A program made the position numbers and the translations under genes. The notes under the pieces are model-generated. The model did no database searches, was not told the origin of the DNA, and was given only the letters and a program-made list of their open reading frames with translations. 64,000 nucleotides of DNA from Protula sp. h YS-2021 (lineage: Eukaryota; Annelida; Polychaeta; Sabellida; Serpulidae). This document shows positions 49,984-64,000 of the stretch, one piece after another. Every line of letters starts with the position of its first letter. Position 1 is the first letter of the stretch. The stretch covers positions 1 to 64,000 of the forward strand of contig CATKHT010000100.1 of the NCBI GenBank assembly GCA_949752745.1, read 5' to 3'.

Positions 49984-50677
49984 CATCACTTTTTAGGGTC
50001 TGTTGTCGATTGACTTCGGAAATGAAAGCTTGACTTCATTGACTTCGACGATCATCGACTGAAACCCTAGGAAGCCGCCACACAGCATGACCTCATTATG
50101 ACCTCATTATGACCTCATTATGACCTCATTATGACCTCATTATCACCTCATTATCACCTCATTATCACCTCATTATGACGTCATGGATGGTCGCGCCTAT
50201 CCTAACGCTTAGTGTTCCGGTCCAGACAGCACTTCCGGTCCAGACAACACTTCCGGTCCAGACAACACTTCCGGTCCAGACAACACTTCCGGTCCAGACA
50301 ACACTTCCGGTCCAGACAGTATCACGTCACAAAGTGTGGTGGAACTCTTAAGAGAACCACCACAAAAGTGTGGTAGAACTCTTATCACCTCATTATGACC
50401 TCATTATGACGTCATGGATGGTCGCGCCTATCCTAACGCTTATCGTGACGTCACTTCCGGTCCAGACATGATGACGTCACTTCCAGACATGATGACGTCA
50501 CTTCCAGACAGTATGACGTCACAAAGTGTGGTAGAACTCTTAAGAGTTCTACCGCAAAAGTGTGGTGGAACTCTTCTTTTCATACTACTCAGGGTGTTTC
50601 GGAACTCTCTTTTTTTTAACTACTATCATTTTCTTAACTACTTGTCAGTGTGGTAGAACTCTTATTTTCACACTACT
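49984..50677 (-). repeat. Element 2 right terminal inverted repeat
   Basis: Inverted relative of 31682-32325, with a few more TCATTATGACC and CACTTCCGGTCCAGACAA units. Confidence 0.93.
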
Positions 50678-50683
50678 ACGCGA
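50678..50683. repeat. Target site duplication ACGCGA, right of element 2
   Basis: Matches 31676-31681 exactly. Confidence 0.95.
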
Positions 50684-50875
50684 TGTTCAAGACCTACACA
50701 AGCCAGCGTGTTCAACACGAAGATTATGTCACTGTGCCCGTGGAATAGGATGGTCAGAATTGCTGTTTGCGTTTGTTCTTCAGGGCGGAAGTCCATTGTT
50801 GTTTGGAAAGGATTGGTTAAACCACATTGTTGTGTATATATATGAAATCAGTTACTTCCCGTTGTAAATAAAACA
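50684..50875 (+). pseudogene. Decayed Ty3/gypsy retroelement A, right part (protease end)
   Basis: LQGGSPLLFGKDWLNHI corresponds to LHGGGPPLFGRDWLRHI in copy B, the end of the protease region. It continues the fragment at 31030-31681, so element 2 landed between the DTGSA and GKDW motifs. Confidence 0.82.
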
Positions 50876-50929
50876 TGGTGGCCTATAGCGTTAGCGTCTA
50901 TTTAAATTTTATGGAGTGTTTCCACGTAA

Positions 50930-53900
50930 CCACCTCGCATACAGAACAAATGGCGAAGAGCAAAATGCTTTGCAATGTACCAAGGAGGTTATGAAGATCC
51001 GGTAGGAAAGTAAGACACAGAGGATAGTGCCCAAGATGAAAAAGTGAGTATTTGCTAAAGTTGACTACTGGAGTCCCTTTGACGAGGGAGCTGCATAAAG
51101 AGAGGCTAGAGCAGTATTTCATTGCCAACGACGTGGTCGATGAGAAAAAAATTGTTGTGACTCTTGGTCTGATTGGCGGGAAAACCTATTCCTTGCTACA
51201 TAGCCTGTGCTCACAGGACAAGCCATCGACCAGAACGTTCGAGCAAATTGGCGAGTTGCTGCAGGAGCATCTCAGTCCCAAGTCCAACGTGAAAGCAGAG
51301 AGATACCGGTTCTACAAGCGTCAACAACAGACGGGTGAGTAGGTGACATATTACGTGGATGTCCTCCAGATGTTGAGTGAGCACTGAGAATTAGACTAAC
51401 GGCTGGCAGAACATCTCAGAGATCAACTGGTATGTGGTATAAAGAATGTTCCGAAAATATTGTTATCAGCGAAGAATTTGACTTACCAGAAGCCAAGGAA
51501 TGCAAATGGCTATGAAGGATGCATCAGAGATCAAAAGAGCATCGACAAGTGTTAACAAGTTACAGAAGAAAGGTGGAAATCGTTGCTTCAGGTGCAGAAG
51601 GAATGGCCATGGTCCCGAGGATTGCTGTTTTAAGGACGAGAAATGCTACAACTGCGGTAAGAAAGGCCACATTAAGAGAAGATGCAAGGGAGGAAACCCC
51701 GTAAGTCTACTTCTGAAGGCAACAAGATCGGAACAGACCAGTTAAAGAAGCGAAAACGAAAGCAGAAAGTTTTCTATGCTGCGACAATGAAATGACCACT
51801 GAAGGTGAGGAATCGAATGTCGACAGCACTTCCTATTCAGATTTCGGCTATACGGAAGTTGTTTGCGATGTAAACAACACTAGCGAGAACAAACGTGCAT
51901 CCACTACGATCAGTCCTAAAAGCTGTGAAAATGGAGTTTGAAACAGGATCTGCGCTTTCGATAATATCGAAAGGGATTACCAGCCCCAACTTCGTAAATT
52001 ACGGCTGCGGAGAACAACTGTTTTGAAGACCAATACTGGAGAATGTGTAAGGTCAGGGGGATACGTAACTGTTCTGGTGAAACACGAAGGTAAGGAATAT
52101 TGTTTGCGGCTGTATATTCTTCACGGGGGAGGCCCACCTTTATTCGGTAGAGATTGGCTCCGACACATCAAGTTAAATTGGCACGAAATCCAGTCCATAC
52201 GGCTCACTCAAGGCAAGAAGAAATTAGACCATCTTCTGGAAAAGTACAGTGAGTGTTTCAGCAAAGACCTAGGTGAGCTGAAAGGAATAACTGTGAAGTT
52301 GCACCTCAAGGAAGGAGCTACCCCTAAATTGTGCAAACCCAGACAGGTCCCATTTGCAATGAAGGACAAGGTCAACAAGGAATGATACATCATGGTGAGT
52401 AAAGGAATCCTTTCACCGGTAGAATGGAGTGATTGGGCTGCAACCATTGTCCCAATTCTGAAGAAAGACGGATCTGTCAATATATGCGGGGATTATAAGG
52501 TCTCTGCCAATCCACAGCTCAACGTTGACTCGTACCCATTGCCTACGATTGATAGCATGTTAGCAACCTTGGTAGGCGGAGAGAATTTTCAAAACTAGAC
52601 CTCAAAACGGCGTATTTTTAAATGGTAGTGGACGAGAAATCGAGCAAATACCTGACTCAACACCCAGACATTTTGTTTTCAACCGCCTGGTGTATGGTAT
52701 TTCCCCAGCTGCATCCATTTGACAACGCGCAATTGAACAATTTTAAGTATCAAAAGCGTTCAGTGTATTTTGGACGATATGATAATCACCAGTTCAGGCG
52801 ATGACGATCACCTACGCACCCTCGAGAAAGTATTTCAACGATTAATCGAATACGATCTTAAAGTCAACCCCGACAAATGTGAATTTTTTAAAGATTCCAT
52901 TGAATTTTGTGCCTTTATCGTCGACAAAGACGGAATACACAAGACCGATTAAAAAATCAAGGCAGTTACGGATGCGCCAGCTCCGATTAAAATATTTCTG
53001 AATTACGAAGCTGGGTCACCCTGGTGAAGTGCTACCACCACTTCCTACCCACCTTGTCCACAATACTTCATAAATTGCACAAGTTGCTCCACAAAAATCA
53101 GAAATGGCTATGGATAGACACATGCTAAACGGCCTTCAAGAAAACGAAAGATCTCACCACATCTGATCTCGTTTTAGCCCATTATGATCCGAAATTGCCG
53201 CTTCGACTGCCCTGTGACGCATCATCGAAAGGTATTTCTGGTGTTATTTGACATATCTACCCATTAGTTTGCATCTCGGAGACTGTCAAAAGCTGAATAA
53301 AATTATTGTCAAACCGATCGAGAGGCCCTCAGCATTGTTTGGAGCATCAAGAAAGTCAACCAGTATCTGTTTGTCTGAAAATTTACTCTGGTTACCGACT
53401 GCAAAGTTTTGGTTTCTGTCTTCAATCCCAATAAAGGCATTTCACAAGTGAACACGCCAACGCTGACGGTTTAAGTAGAATACCCCTACCGGTAGGCCAG
53501 AAAAAATTCATCAGAAGATAGAGCAATATTCTACGCTGCCTTACACGACAACTTCTGTATTTCATTCAAGCAAATTGCCCAGGCAGCATCAAAAGACCAG
53601 GTATTGTCACGAGTTTACGAGTTTACAAGAAATGGCTGGCCAGCAAAAGTTGAAGAAAATCTTCCCCTTATCATTCACACGAATCAGAATTACCCATTTC
53701 ACAAGAGTGTCTACTGATTGGAAACAGAGTTGTTATTCCAGAAAACTTCCAGATAATCTTCCTGCAAGAACTCCATAGTGCCCATCCTGGTAAGGTAAAA
53801 ATGAAAACAATGGCTAGATCGTACATTTGGTGTCCCAATATCGACAGAATATCGAAATGCAAGCGAAAATGTGCCCAAGTTGCTTAGAGATAAGCAAAAC

Positions 53901-55040
53901 TGTAACAAGAGCTACAGTTCACCCTTGGGAATGGCCATGTCATCCATGGAAAAGATCCACATCGATTTCGTAGGACCTTTTCAAGGCCACATGTTCATCA
54001 TAATAGTCGACTCACACTCCAGATGGCCAGAGGTATGGATTATGAAAAAAGTCACCGTCCCGGAAAATGTCAAAGTACTTCAAGAATTGTTTAGCGCCTA
54101 CTGAATTTGTGATGTTATCTGTACAGACGATGGTACATTCCATTCAAAAAACTACGAGCCCTTCTATCGCGAAACGGTTTAGCAAAGCGTATGGTTCAAA
54201 TTCTCAAATCTAGTCTCAAGTCGATGAAACGCAAGCCTCATTCCATGCATGAAAAAGTAGCAAAATTTCTACTGATGTATCGCTCAACTAAAAACGCAAC
54301 TACCAACGAGACCCCGCCATCGTTATTCATAGGGCGTGAAATCAAAACCCAATTTACGTAACATAATAATAATAATAATAGTGAGTTTTTATATACCGAT
54401 TTTTCAGACAACCTGCTCAAACTGGTCTTACTTTGTGCGCATACATGTATATAATTATTGATTACAATTTTTTAAACTCAGGATTATTATAATTTCGACG
54501 TGCCCATATAGTTACCCTGAAATTCCTATCTACATTTTTATTTGTGGGACGACAAAATCAAAACTCGACTTGGTTTGTTGAAACCCAATCTCAAAGATAT
54601 CGTCTAATTAAATGAAAACATCAAAGACCAAATCACCGGAAAATCTTACAGTGTTGGGCAGGAATTGCTCGTACGTGATTACCGACAGAAACACAAACTG
54701 GATATTCGGTACGAAGTCTCTATGGGCAATATTATTTGGACACACCATCTTGATAAGATCCGCTCTTCACAACACCCAGTTGAAGAAGATCAAAACCGAG
54801 CGATCATGCTCCCAAGCCAAGAGTCACTGTGCCAGTATCGAGTACTGACCGAGCTACGATGCCAAGTAGCAAAGCGCCATCTAGCAAAAGTTCTAGTCCT
54901 ATAATTAAACCAGTTAGCGATAAAACCGATGACTTCTCGTAGATATACTGTGAAAGTTCAAATTCCAGTATTTTTCCCGAGCACTTCAAACACCATTTCT
55001 CCCTTTGAAATAAAAAATGATAGCCCAGCGCCAAACAAGT
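50930..55040 (+). pseudogene. Decayed Ty3/gypsy retroelement B (gag-pol)
   Basis: Order read through stops and frameshifts: gag (LEQYFIANDVVDEKK, about 51100), two CCHC zinc knuckles (CFRCRRNGHGPEDCCF, CYNCGKKGHIKRRC, about 51590-51690), protease (ETGSALSII about 51940; FGRDWLRHI about 52150), reverse transcriptase (GILSPVEWSDWA, PLPTIDSM, DDMIITSSGDDDHL, NPDKCEFF; 52390-52950), RNase H remnants (LPLRLPCDASSKG, about 53200), integrase (HIDFVGPFQGHMFIIIVDS, SRWPEVW; about 53960-54100) and a C-terminal tail to about 54850. No long terminal repeats found. An extra short AAT run lies at 54362. Confidence 0.88.
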
Positions 55041-56337
<1,297 letters not shown>

Positions 56338-56689
56338 TATGAATTATTAAGTTCTTTTACATATAAATTAGTGTATAAAGTTGCATTTAGTACAAAGTGC
56401 GGGAATCACAATAGCACGCCAATACATACATATATATAATTCTTATGTCTGTATATTTTTCTGTGTAAAACCTAAATGTATATTTTAAATATCGCATCTT
56501 ATGTAAAAACAGAACTATCATCAGTCATTCCCGCATTTACGTCACACGATGGCTTTTTAACGTTCTTAATATTTACGTCTTGGCCTAATTCTTCTGTAGC
56601 TTTTAAACCAGCTGCATTGTTCATTCGAGGTGCACGATGCAATAGAAAATCATCTGTCACATTAGCCACATATAATAATGATAGTAATA

Positions 56690-56836
<147 letters not shown>

Positions 56837-59800
56837 GTACTTGTGTGAAACAATTGGTTTCAGCTGAGTTCGGCATGGACCTGTATTATGAAAAGACTTC
56901 CAAACACTGCAAGCCCAAGAGCCAAACTGTTTTCTTTTTTTTTAATATTCTGAATTATGTAGGTGTGCGAAATACGTGCGTGTGCGCAATATCGTTACGC
57001 ACACCTACGTGATACGCAACAGCAATTGCCCAGCATTCCGCCTCACCGGGACTGCAGTTTGTAAACAACAGTGTTTTCGGTGCGGAACTAAATAGACAAA
57101 CAAGTTAATAAATTGTAGTAAATGCCAGTTCTTCACATTTGAATAAAATATCTGTGGAAAATGTCGTGGTAAAATTTTAGAACTGATTTTATCAAAGTTG
57201 TGGGATTTATTGATAAGGAAACTATGACATGAAACGGCAGATATGGTAGATACTTAGACATAAATGCCTATAAAAAGCTACCTTGCATTTTATATAAACG
57301 CTTAACCCAAACAATTTTGTGTATTTAAGAAACTTGATAGGTGTAGTTTCCGTAGTCCACCCTTACTGTACTCTTGTATAAGTATTGCATTTTGTGTCGT
57401 ATGTTGTTTCTTTCCCCACATAAATTGTTTTAGGCCTCCATAGATTTAATCGCGAAACCATTTTGGATTGTTCGTAATATTTATAATGTATATTAGTTTA
57501 GGGATTGCTAATTGTTTTTATGATAGTTATATTACCTTTTATGTAACCGCGACCTTCGGTCCAAGGTTTTTTTTTAAATTGAAATCTTGCAATTTAAAGC
57601 GCAAGTTTAGCTCTGCCATTTCGTCGACATCATTATAATAATACATGCTCAATGATTTAATTGGACCTTAGTCCATATTAATATAAAAGTTTGTGGTATA
57701 ACTATATAACTATATCTTTGAATTTCCTTACCAACTTGCATTATTTATGTTTTAACTTTTAAACCGGAATAATAGTAACAGAAAGAGAATACGTTGAGAG
57801 CATTTCTACAGTATCAGGTGTCATTTTAGTTAAATCATCCGCAAATGGAATTAGTGCAACTATTATTTAATCTATTTTTACTCCTTTTATATGTTTATTC
57901 TCTAGGATGGTTAAGGCTAAATTTCATTTACTAACATAAACAGAAGTCCCGACAAAGAGTCACCTTGACGTGCTCCATTATAAATCTTGAAGTACCTACA
58001 TTTTTAACCAATATTTAGGGTGCAACTTTCTATATCTTTGGACATGGTTTTAATCCATTGTTAACATGGATATTGTTTACAATTTGGAATTTGCAGTCTT
58101 ACACAAGCTTTCAGACAACACTTTAATACTATTTGCTCCATTATTTTCGATATATTTTCTTTCTGGTTTAAGATAAAAGTTTATTGCGGTTTCGATTGAA
58201 AATTTAAGCCATATTCTGTCGGTTGGTAAAGCAAGTCACATGTAAAAATAATAGTTGTTTGTAAAGAACTTTCTCATTCTATATTGACTGCCATATTTTG
58301 TTCATTTGTTAGTGAAAGATTTAGTATACACCATTTATTATTACCCAGGTGCCACTTTGTATCATATGTGTTGCCGTGTGTGTTCATAGAAAGAGTGGAA
58401 AGGGTGGACGTAATGTTGAGGAAAGACGAGATTCTCGCCAAATTTGCTAAAAAGGGTTACTTTCATTCAGTATTCCGTCTTTCCCACAAAAAGAACTGTT
58501 CTCTGTGTTTGGTTAAAATTGTTAGTATTTTAATTAATTAATTTAATTAATTAGCACTTCGATCTTACAGGCTGTTTCAGAAAGTCTTGTACATTCATGG
58601 CAACCAGTTGATACGCGGGTGGCTCCCCGGAATTATTGTATCTGGCCCTTGTGCAATCGGAAATGTGTTTCGTACTGCCTTAATAACATTTGAGCATGGG
58701 CATATATTTAAGTATCTATAAGTTTGTGTTTAAGTTTCTTTCTGGTATTGTCCGTTGCGTTTACCTCGTATTTGTATATAACAATGATATCATTTTATTC
58801 CGTTTTTATGTAAAGCTCAATGCGATTTACGCGTTATCACCCCTGGCCTTTCGTGTACATATGTACTCCTGTTTAATAGGTCGGCAGCTTACTAATTATA
58901 CTTGGCGCTCAGTCTCCGTCTTGTTACATGCGTTATTCATTGAAGTACCTGTACCAGTACACTTTTGGGAATAAATTTAGAGAGAGGTTTACCCAAGTGA
59001 GGTTCATTATCTGGAGAGAACTCACCTAAGTGATTTTTATTGTCGGGAGAAAATTTATCTAAGTGAAGTTCTTTGTGGAAGTAACGGCACGTGCGCTAGT
59101 AGCTCTACAGCATGTAATGGTGTAATTACTTTCCAAACTACGTCATACCCGAGAACGAACTCTGCAGTTAGCTCAGCAAATGAACGATAATAACATGGGA
59201 TCATAAGGTAAAAAATAACAGTTTTATGTACTGGATTATGATATCTTTCAGTCAAAACTAAACGTGTAATAAGTGGGCTTTATTTTCATACACCAAATTT
59301 CATTTTCAAGACAATTCTATGCTACCCTGTGTGTAGCAGTTAACACTCAGACTGTCTTTAATATAAATCTCCTCTATACAAGCAGTGTTTTTAAATATAT
59401 CAATGCCTTCGCATCCTTAACATTTCTATTTACTGTGACGTAAATCGATATACGTAAAATGCAACCCTAACTAGCTACAGTGTGAAAGAATCTCCGCCAT
59501 TCAAGAATACTTGTTATACTCCGTTTTGCTTTATTATTGCAATATGCCATTTCTTTACAGAATAAAAAGTCCTACCGGAAAATTCAAGCTAGACTGTAAT
59601 AATATAATGAGTCAACGAGATCAATACTATTTAGCCGAATACCTAGAATTCATTACCATACAATACCGTGTCTATATATTTTTTGGACTCGGTCTTCCAC
59701 CTACCCAAAGGACAGACTTTTTGAGAATCACAACCCCCACCCCTAGAAACAAAAAGTGGCCTCTCGAGGGGCGATAATTCTTAGCACTACAAACCGAACT

Positions 59801-62159
59801 GGCCGATCCGAGCATCACAATGCAGTCCCGAAGGATATTAGCAACCAAACGCACATATTTGACAAAACAAGTACAGTGAATGAAAAACCGTAGACTGACA
59901 TTAAGTCCGAAAGGCAGTTCCTTTCAAACGTAATAAACATCCAATCATTCCCAAAAAGATTGTATGTTGGAACCCGCAAGTCAGGTTAATAGAAATTAAC
60001 TTGTCATTAGGCCCAAAATATTTGTAAACAGTATCCATATCTTCGTTTTTGAAATAGTTGGCGAAGATCTATTATAAATTTTATTTTTTTTTGCTTTCCT
60101 TAGGAATACTACTAATGTCCTTGACGCATTGAGACACACATTTTTTGCAATAATGCACCTCTATGTAAAAGATATTCAACGGAATCAACGAAGTCTTCTT
60201 GTGGGTTGCCAAAATTTGATTTTGATTCTCAAAACAACAGCCCATGTTGTTTTTCAAACTTCCCACTAATATCACACAGTGTCATTACTGCCATGTTTAT
60301 TTGGAAACTGGTTTGCTGACATTTGTTGGTGAAAGTAGAGCCCTTTCCATGGTAAATATCCTTGCAAATTACCTCTGTAACTGCACTGACAACGGAAAGG
60401 TAGTTCACCAAGTACAGGTTGTACTTGCTGTGCAGCAGCAGAAATAGTCGCAGATGACTGGCATTTGCAGCTTTTTAAAGCTTATCTACGTTTAAAACAT
60501 AAAATACGCTGTGGCTGATCCAAACAAAGCTGGGACTAACAACTACTTTTTCTCCTCTTTAGTACGGCAACCAAATTACTAAAATTACTCAATTCATAAG
60601 TTTTTGTCTTGTTTTTGCACTCTCTAGTCCTTCAACTGACCGTTCTTACTTGCGCAAGTTCGTATGACAGATACGTTTTAAAAATAAATATAACCTTTTC
60701 ACCAAATACATATTGCTTTTTTTATATCTCGATTAAGTTTATTTTTCATTCTATGCAATAAATTAGACACTCGGACATAGGCACTTGGGACTGACAAGAG
60801 AGAGCAGACATATATCCACAAATCAAACTATTAGGTTAAGTAAACAATTAACTTGTTTCTCATCTCCCGACTGGGTCACAAAAAATTGAATTTTGAAGTA
60901 CAAAAATATCTGGAAGGCAAAAGAAATTTTTGGCTTTTCAGTGAACAAATTTATCTTAACCTTTTCATTATCTTGCAAGAAACATTTTAAACCCTTCGAA
61001 ATTTTAAATGAAAAAAAACGATAATATAGTGTTCTGTGATTTGTACGTTTTATAAAACCAGTCATCCATATTTGTATACAAAAGCCAAAACAATGAGGGG
61101 TTATCACAATTTTAACGCATCTACGACTGGCTGGCTTTCGAGAAAATACATAGAAAAGGTTATGTAAAATCTGGTAGAGAAAGATGACCATTTTTCTTCG
61201 CGGCCTGATCATATTTTTCAAATTTGTTGAATTCAAAGTTTACTGTGACTGTCTTAAGCATGCATCACCGCGATGCAACTTTCTGCTTCACGCCGTCAGT
61301 CGCATCCTCTCCAATACAAACACACCCTCTCACACGCTTTTTCATATATAAGAAACTGATTTGTATTTACCTATAATTTGCTGAAACGTTTTAAGGTTTA
61401 TACCTGTTGGGTTAAATTAGGTCTGAAGAAATTTTATAAAAGCGTACAAAGGCAGTGAAGTTCTATTTTACTAGAAACATACTCTAACGTAGGCTGTAAA
61501 GGAAGCAGAATACTATTAAAAGCATTTTGTAAAAGCTCTGGTTGTGGCTTAAATTTTAATGTGCGTATAAGAGCACATTATGAAAATAAGAGCTTCGATG
61601 TTTTAACTGTCATTTCTCTACATTTTATCTAAATAACTACACACAACGCATCCCTCGGAAAGGTGAGAAAGTACGAATTAGCTTATATTTTAATCACATT
61701 GCTTTTTCATGAGATGTGAAATGCTGAAAGACAATTGTACCTTGATTTATAGCTATTTTAAATCTTTTATTCAGACCCGTCTGAATACCAATGACTCAAT
61801 AATATCTTTCTTTTGAGCCTTATCGAGTCAGGAAAATCTGTTTATATACCGCCCCATGCTAATACAGCATACAACGCACTAGCATATTTCAGTCCACTCC
61901 TTATGAAATGTTCATATAAACAAACAATATAACACAATATAATTGCAATTTTTTTATCACACATATATTTGTTTAGCGAAATAAAGAGAAAGCCTAGCCG
62001 AATTCCTGGGTAAAGATGAAACAAAACGACAAGCTCCTAAATTACCTAAATGTTGAAAATTAAACAGACATCACGTCAGCTTAATTCGGTTGGAACACTT
62101 AGTCTTCCCTTGCGTTGCTATAGTGGAATGCCCTAACTCTGTTTGTCCAGTAAATATTC
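56837..62159. other. Host intergenic DNA
   Basis: A/T-rich. I examined the open frames of 60-137 codons here; none has recognisable motifs or coding-like composition. No RNA gene recognised. Confidence 0.45.
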
Positions 62160-62660
62160 TTACGTCGATATGACGCTGTGATGCCGACCCGACACAACCG
62201 CAACATTAAATATGGTTGCAATTTGGTTGTGACTTGGTCGCGGCCATACATCAACGTCTAAGCGACATCTTGTATAGATGTAGAAAAAGCGACGTAGTTC
62301 GGGATCACAACCAAATCAGATTCTCATTGTATTATCGCTCAACGGAAATGGAAGCTGGATGACCAAACAGTGGGGATATCTTGATGGAGGGTTACTAATA
62401 CACCTTATTATTATCACTTTCTAGATCGAGATTATAGATTAACATTTTTCCGAAGTCTATACAACAACGGGAAATGGGCGTTGTTTCCACTTATATTTGC
62501 AGCCTATTCGCAACGTTGATCAGACGATACATAATCGACGTCTATGCAACGTCGGCAGGCAGACGTTGTTTAGACTTACATATTCAACCAAACCCCGACG
62601 TCGATCTAAAGTCGAGTGCGACGTCTATCCAACGTTGATTCAACGTCCTGTCAAATTTCA
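62160..62660. repeat. Region of scattered ACGTC/AACGTTG motifs
   Basis: Short motifs ATCGACGTCTATGCAACG, CCAACGTTGATTCAACG and inverse forms recur irregularly, resembling degenerate repeats found at ends of some animal mobile elements. No boundaries or coding frame visible. Confidence 0.45.
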
Positions 62661-64000
62661 AAGACTGAATTTGTAGGATGAATAGTTTTGTTTTCATAAA
62701 TATATCTATTTATATACTATAATGGCCAATTTTAGTCCAAAAGGAGCAAATTACTGAAATCCTACTGAACCCCTGAGATCATTTTAAAAACCTTTACATT
62801 TAAGAAAATGTTGACCCATAACTGCAATAAGAGTAGCATTTTTTGTTTAATGTTTCCCTAATCGCCAAACAATATGAAAGCCTAGTGAAGAAACTCCTGA
62901 TGTAAACTCCTATCAAATTTCAAATTGATAGGGCTGGATTTGTAGTCAGAGTAGCATTTTTATTAAATTTAGCCTTTTTGGCCAATATTTTGGCCCGTTT
63001 CGCCAAAACGAGGAAACAAAATACGAAACTTCCGTTGTATATTCCGGTCATACGTCAGGGATTGGGCAGGATTTGTAGTATGAGTAGAAGTTTTTTGTGT
63101 TTATCTTAAATTTGTTCTAATATTACAACCTGAAGGACAATGGATAAGGGATGGGATTATAAATGTGGAATAGACGGATGGGGCACAAGGCAACTTTTAT
63201 TATTCCCAGTTGGAAACTTCATCTCCAATTGGGAATAAGCTCATAGTTATTCTGGAAGTATCTTCCTTTTCCCCATTTTTTTTTGTTTGTCTGGTTTTCA
63301 GACAACTTCTTTGTACTATTTGATGCAAGAAGGTGAAATTTAGATACAAATGTGGCAAGTGGGAAGGTTTCGCCAAATCCGCAAATTTACTTGACCTTGA
63401 CCGTCGGGATCAAAGTTAGATTGAAGCCAAAGCCATTTTTTCTTCAAAATGGTTTCTTTAAAAGTGCTGTGATGATGCTGTTTTGTTCTTAAGCTGGACC
63501 TGCATTTTTGAATCAATGTCGATAAATTTACAGAAGGTTAACTTAGCATTGTAGGAGCTCAATTAAGGTCACACTTCATATTTAAGAGTCGAGTTTGTTT
63601 AAAAATTTATTAATTAATTCATTGATAAAAATTGCAAACATAAAGTAGTTTCATTATGTCAATTCGCATTTCACTACAGCATCGTTAATCAACCCTAGCC
63701 CAAGCGTGTGCTTTTTGGTATCAGAGCATCTATATTGCTGGAATGACATTATTCACAGGGTACACCCAATGACCTTAAACTATTAAGTGTACAAAAGCAA
63801 AGCCACGACGGATAATTGTATATAACAAAATCTCTTTATTCAAAATTATATGAGAATAATGTTCTTCTAATGCTCGCATTTATATTAAGTGGCCACATTA
63901 AGGAACATGCATTTCCTTCGATGAAGAATTAGTTAAAAAGAGGAACTGACTTTTTCCTCATAAATCTTTTCCTTCACGAACACCATAGTATCTAGTTTTT
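62661..64000. other. Host intergenic DNA
   Basis: No gene recognised. A weak 12-base inverted repeat (TTCCCAGTTGGA / TCCAATTGGGAA) lies near 63207-63237. Confidence 0.45.

Larger units (their letters stand above)
31682..50677 (+). mobile_element. Polinton/Maverick element 2
   Basis: An 18,996-bp element with AGTAGTGTG and CACACTACT termini, inserted in a gypsy retroelement. Gene order equals element 1 and the coding DNA is mostly identical, but the end sequences differ and the arms are exchanged relative to the core. Lesions hit polB, the PC4-like gene and its neighbour, the major capsid gene, the penton-like gene, the Cys-rich gene and NADAR. Integrase, ATPase, protease and the pVI-like gene remain open. 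The extra length comes partly from two additional 718-bp units at 42443-44596. Confidence 0.97.

Overview
This window is animal (metazoan) nuclear DNA, probably from a marine invertebrate; I cannot name the species from sequence alone. It is repeat-rich and has no convincing host protein gene. Most of it is mobile DNA. The main content is two related Polinton/Maverick elements, which are protein-primed, virus-like DNA transposons. Both lie in the same orientation. Element 1 is 8894-26591 (17,698 bp, 6-bp target duplication GACGTC). Element 2 is 31682-50677 (18,996 bp, target duplication ACGCGA). Both have 5'-AGTAG...CTACT-3' ends and long terminal inverted repeats.

Layout: 1-8890 is host flank with many minisatellites (32, 20/21, 25, 21 and 35 bp units). 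In each Polinton the left half is transcribed rightward: a type B DNA polymerase with zinc fingers and an embedded HNH motif, a PC4-like protein, and three further small proteins that look like relatives of it. The right half is transcribed leftward. From the right end inward it holds two helical orphan proteins, a zinc-ribbon protein with PC4-like halves, a 43-residue hydrophobic peptide, a NADAR-domain protein, a Cys-rich protein, a chromodomain integrase, a packaging ATPase, small basic or hydrophobic virion-type proteins, a penton-like minor capsid protein, a pVI/pX-like protein, the double-jelly-roll major capsid protein and an adenain-type protease. The two gene sets converge on A/T-rich repeats at about 15.7-16.1 kb and 38.8-39.2 kb. 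This is a full capsid, packaging, replication and integration set, so the ancestor was probably a virus.

Both copies are damaged, but in different genes. Element 1 has nonsense codons in polB and in one small gene. Element 2 has lesions in polB, the PC4-like gene and its neighbour, the major capsid gene, the penton-like gene, the Cys-rich gene and NADAR, plus a 718-bp tandem triplication.

The regulatory DNA is the most unusual part. The terminal repeats are arrays of CRE (TGACGTCA) and ETS (CCGGAAGTG) sites, often fused. Inner promoters carry perfect Maf/AP-1 palindromes (TGCTGAGTCAGCA). One arm holds a 13-bp array of forkhead-like sites inside a probable intron. Each end carries poly-G arrays whose G strand runs outward. 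The arms are exchanged relative to the coding core between the two copies, which suggests a flip through internal inverted repeats.

Element 2 sits inside a decayed Ty3/gypsy retroelement (31.03-31.68 kb plus 50.68-50.87 kb), and a second decayed gypsy copy follows at about 50.93-55.04 kb. The rest (26.6-31 kb and 55-64 kb) is A/T-rich intergenic DNA with microsatellites and diverged repeats.
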